Below are positions 62,444-64,000 of a DNA stretch of 64,000 nucleotides, one piece after another. The DNA comes from JAFGNB01 sp050304135 (GTDB lineage: Bacteria > Fibrobacterota > Chitinivibrionia > Chitinivibrionales > Chitinispirillaceae). The position numbers and the translations under genes were made by a program. Positions within the stretch are counted from its first letter, which is position 1. Each line of letters starts with the position of its first letter. Below the pieces are notes generated by a model. That model ran no database searches, was not told where the DNA came from, and saw only the letters and a list, made by a program, of their open reading frames with translations. The stretch is from the NCBI GenBank assembly GCA_050304135.1, contig JBNLDC010000018.1:66375-130374 (forward strand). The letters run 5' to 3'.

Positions 62444-63271
62444 TTATGCTGCCGTTGACATATCCGCCGGATCGGAAGACTTCTCCGCCTTGTGGTTCCG
62501 TTTACGATAGTAACCGCTGGTGTAGAGTTTTCTCTTCTTCGGATCACGATAGAATATGAACTTGCCGTATCCCCGGACTTTTGCAATTTCCCGTTTGAGA
62601 CAGGTGTAGATCCGGTTGTGGATAAGCTCTGCCGTGGCTAAATTCTGATCGCGAACATTTTTCTGTCCGAGCAGCATACCCATACGGGCAGAGAGAGCGG
62701 CTGCCTTGTCGAGCAGCGCCGGGTCGAACCCCGTTCGCTTGAGTTCCTCTGGGTTCTCGCGACCGAACGTACTGTAGTTCTGCAGGTGCTGCACTTTGTC
62801 TACAATACTGTTACCTTCGCTCATCTCGCGGACCCGCTGCAGTTTTTCCGGGCTATCCGCATACGCGAACAGGAGGTGGTGCCGCAGATAGTCATGGAGT
62901 TCTATCGCCCCGGGCGACTCGTTCCGCCATTCGTTTTTCATGGCAACTACCGCTTCAAGCTTCGAAATCGCATACCGGAGTGCCCCCGCCAGCTGCTCAA
63001 TGTGTGCCCCGGTACCGGGCGCCATTCCTGCTTTTTCGAGCTGCTCCCGGTCTAATCCGATATTACAGCAGGTTGTTTCCGACTCGGCGATGAGCTGTTT
63101 CGGGGGGATTGAAATCTTTTCGATATTTTCTTCGGGAATACCGCTGATCTCATCGAGGCTCGCATTGTAATCTTCAATGTTGGAATCCGCGGTTGCAACG
63201 ATGGTGCCGGTTGCTTTACTGTCGGTGACGACGGCTTTCTCATTGGCTGTTTTTTTTGTTGTGGTTGACAT
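62444..63271 (-). CDS. Uncharacterised protein, family unclear
   Basis: A 275-residue soluble protein without signal peptide. ATG 63271 (second of two) is at six bases from GGAG. Residues 1-75 are Thr/Ala/Ser-rich and probably disordered. The rest is helical (REQLEKAGMAPGTGAHIEQLAGALRYA, ALLDKAAALSARMGMLLGQK). Near the C-terminus GYGKFIFYRDPKKRKLYTSGYYRKR is reminiscent of a family of uncharacterised proteins in Bacteroidota and relatives, with the pattern aromatic-W/Y-R-x-P followed by LY. Function is unknown. A near-consensus sigma-54 site lies 95 bases upstream. Confidence 0.75.
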   Translation of the reverse strand: MSTTTKKTANEKAVVTDSKATGTIVATADSNIEDYNASLDEISGIPEENIEKISIPPKQLIAESETTCCNIGLDREQLEKAGMAPGTGAHIEQLAGALRYAISKLEAVVAMKNEWRNESPGAIELHDYLRHHLLFAYADSPEKLQRVREMSEGNSIVDKVQHLQNYSTFGRENPEELKRTGFDPALLDKAAALSARMGMLLGQKNVRDQNLATAELIHNRIYTCLKREIAKVRGYGKFIFYRDPKKRKLYTSGYYRKRNHKAEKSSDPADMSTAA

Positions 63272-63363
63272 CATAAACTCCTTTGATTGAAATGAATGAG
63301 TATTGTTATTGGTACTGCACTTCTTCTGCAACTTTTCCGGAATCAGTTACGCTTTATTCGAAT

Positions 63364-63379
63364 AACAATAATCGTGCCA
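63364..63379 (-). promoter_or_regulatory. Candidate sigma-54 promoter of the uncharacterised gene
   Basis: On the minus strand TGGCACG is followed by ATTA and TTGTT. This matches the -24 element fully and the -12 element except GC to GT. The start site would lie about 80 bases before the ATG at 63271. Confidence 0.35.
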
Positions 63380-63875
63380 AAAGTAAAAAGTGCCCAAAAC
63401 AGCGTAGAAAAGGCATTTTATCATATGAAAAGGGTTGCAAAAATGCGACGGTGACTTTTCAAGGTCGCGTTATTGCGACAAGGTACCTCTCAGGCTTCAG
63501 AAATGGCGTTTTAAGGGCTTGTCTGGAATCGCAAAAATGCGACCCTATTTGTAAAGGGGAAAAGTTGTGGTGCAACTGCAGTATAATTGTTCCTGCAATG
63601 TATTGTCGTATAACGAGATACAGGATATGCCGGACAACTTCAGTTTCCCGTGCTGCCGTGCACCAGGTTTGCTCCGATTGTCGTGTACGGGTAGAGCGGT
63701 TCCCGGCGGACCCGGTGGAGATTCATGAAAAGGGTACCGGTACAACGGCTTCGTCCGCGGGTGGGGAAGGGTGCCGGTTTCAGATAGCAGTAGTATGGTA
63801 TAAGCACGTATCTGCTGTGAATACAACCTGGTTCCGTCCGGTAACGCAGGGCAATTCAGCCGTTGTGAAGGTAAG
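63380..63875. other. 500-base non-coding region with repeated TGCGAC motifs
   Basis: No supportable gene. A plus-strand frame at 63283-63999 is open for 238 codons but has no protein-like composition. GCAAAAATGCGAC occurs at 63437-63449 and 63531-63543, with another TGCGAC at 63474-63479 that forms an inverted pair with GTCGC just before it. Confidence 0.55.
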
Positions 63876-64000
63876 ATGGACTGTAAAAAAGCTAAGCAAC
63901 AGATCCGAAATGCAAGTACGGACCCCGAAACTCCAAGTAACTATAGAAAATGGTATAGCAAGTGCCTCAAAATCGATGTACAACGGTCTGAAACTCTAAG
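63876..64000 (+). CDS. Start of a further gene, cut by the window edge
   Basis: From ATG 63876 a frame is open to the last base (41 codons). AAGGTAAG lies directly before the ATG. The first residues read MDCKKAKQQIRNASTDPETP, then SNYRKWYSKCLKID, which looks like a genuine soluble protein N-terminus and uses ordinary codons. The rest lies outside the window. No family can be named from so short a piece. Confidence 0.35.
   Translation, partial: MDCKKAKQQIRNASTDPETPSNYRKWYSKCLKIDVQRSETL

Noticed and set aside
62007..62510. 167-codon frame through repeat copy 3
   Set aside because: It runs through the repeat and into antisense of the next gene; the frame is not kept in the other repeat copies.
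63283..63999. 238-codon plus-strand frame at the window end
   Set aside because: No ribosome site, unlike-protein composition with many Arg/Cys/Ser, and it crosses non-coding motifs; the frame starting at 63876 in another phase is more protein-like.

Overview
The window is about 64 kb of bacterial chromosome of roughly even base composition. It most resembles the phylum Fibrobacterota, probably a free-living relative such as Chitinispirillia; this is inferred. The evidence is two regulators of the TIGR02147/DUF4423 type, a family expanded in Fibrobacter, several secreted plant-polysaccharide hydrolases, and a C-terminal sorting-type beta domain shared by unrelated secreted proteins. No rRNA operon, CRISPR array, phage or intact transposase was seen.

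Layout. 1-5.6 kb: the 3' part of a GH5_1 cellulase, an SGNH esterase, a lipoprotein, a membrane protein, thiE and a small unknown gene. 5.6-10.5 kb (minus): a secreted VIT/vWA protein, then a TIGR02147 regulator whose end overlaps a lipoprotein gene. 10.6-11.5 kb: repeat-rich spacer. 11.5-15.5 kb: two Opp/Dpp ATPases without permeases and a CBS-domain cation/proton antiporter. 15.5-21.6 kb (minus): leuS-rdgB-histidine kinase-NtrC-type regulator, closely packed. 21.9-29 kb (minus): UDP-glucuronate decarboxylase, a PfkB kinase and a small membrane protein; then a giant TPR protein, an ECF sigma factor and its anti-sigma factor. 29-35 kb: an amidase, an SDR reductase, a low-molecular-weight phosphatase, a four-cysteine small protein, mtnA and an EF-G paralogue. 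35.5-39 kb: tRNA-Ala, glnS, gltX. 39.5-44.8 kb: a Ser/Thr kinase, a lipoprotein, and a second TIGR02147-lipoprotein pair. 45.1-52.2 kb: tRNA-Val and the translation operon thrS-infC-rpmI-rplT-pheS-pheT; infC starts at AUU, and pheS and pheT are split by a repeat. 52.2-54.8 kb: a lipase-like gene diverging from a papain-like gene with one in-frame stop. 54.8-61.1 kb: a GH97 glycosidase, a GH10 xylanase and two small secreted proteins. 61.2-64 kb: a structured repeat family, an uncharacterised protein and the start of one more gene.

Together the window mixes core translation genes with secreted polysaccharide degradation (GH5, GH10, GH97, SGNH esterase, a LamG-like protein). Export of those proteins probably depends on the tail domains. 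Signalling genes (two-component pair, ECF sigma, Ser/Thr kinase, TIGR02147 regulators) sit between them. The most unusual parts are the repeated regulator-lipoprotein module, the interrupted papain-like gene beside the lipase, a secreted protein that is almost only a sorting tail, and the repeat family at 61.4-62.4 kb. All family assignments come from reading motifs, without database searches.
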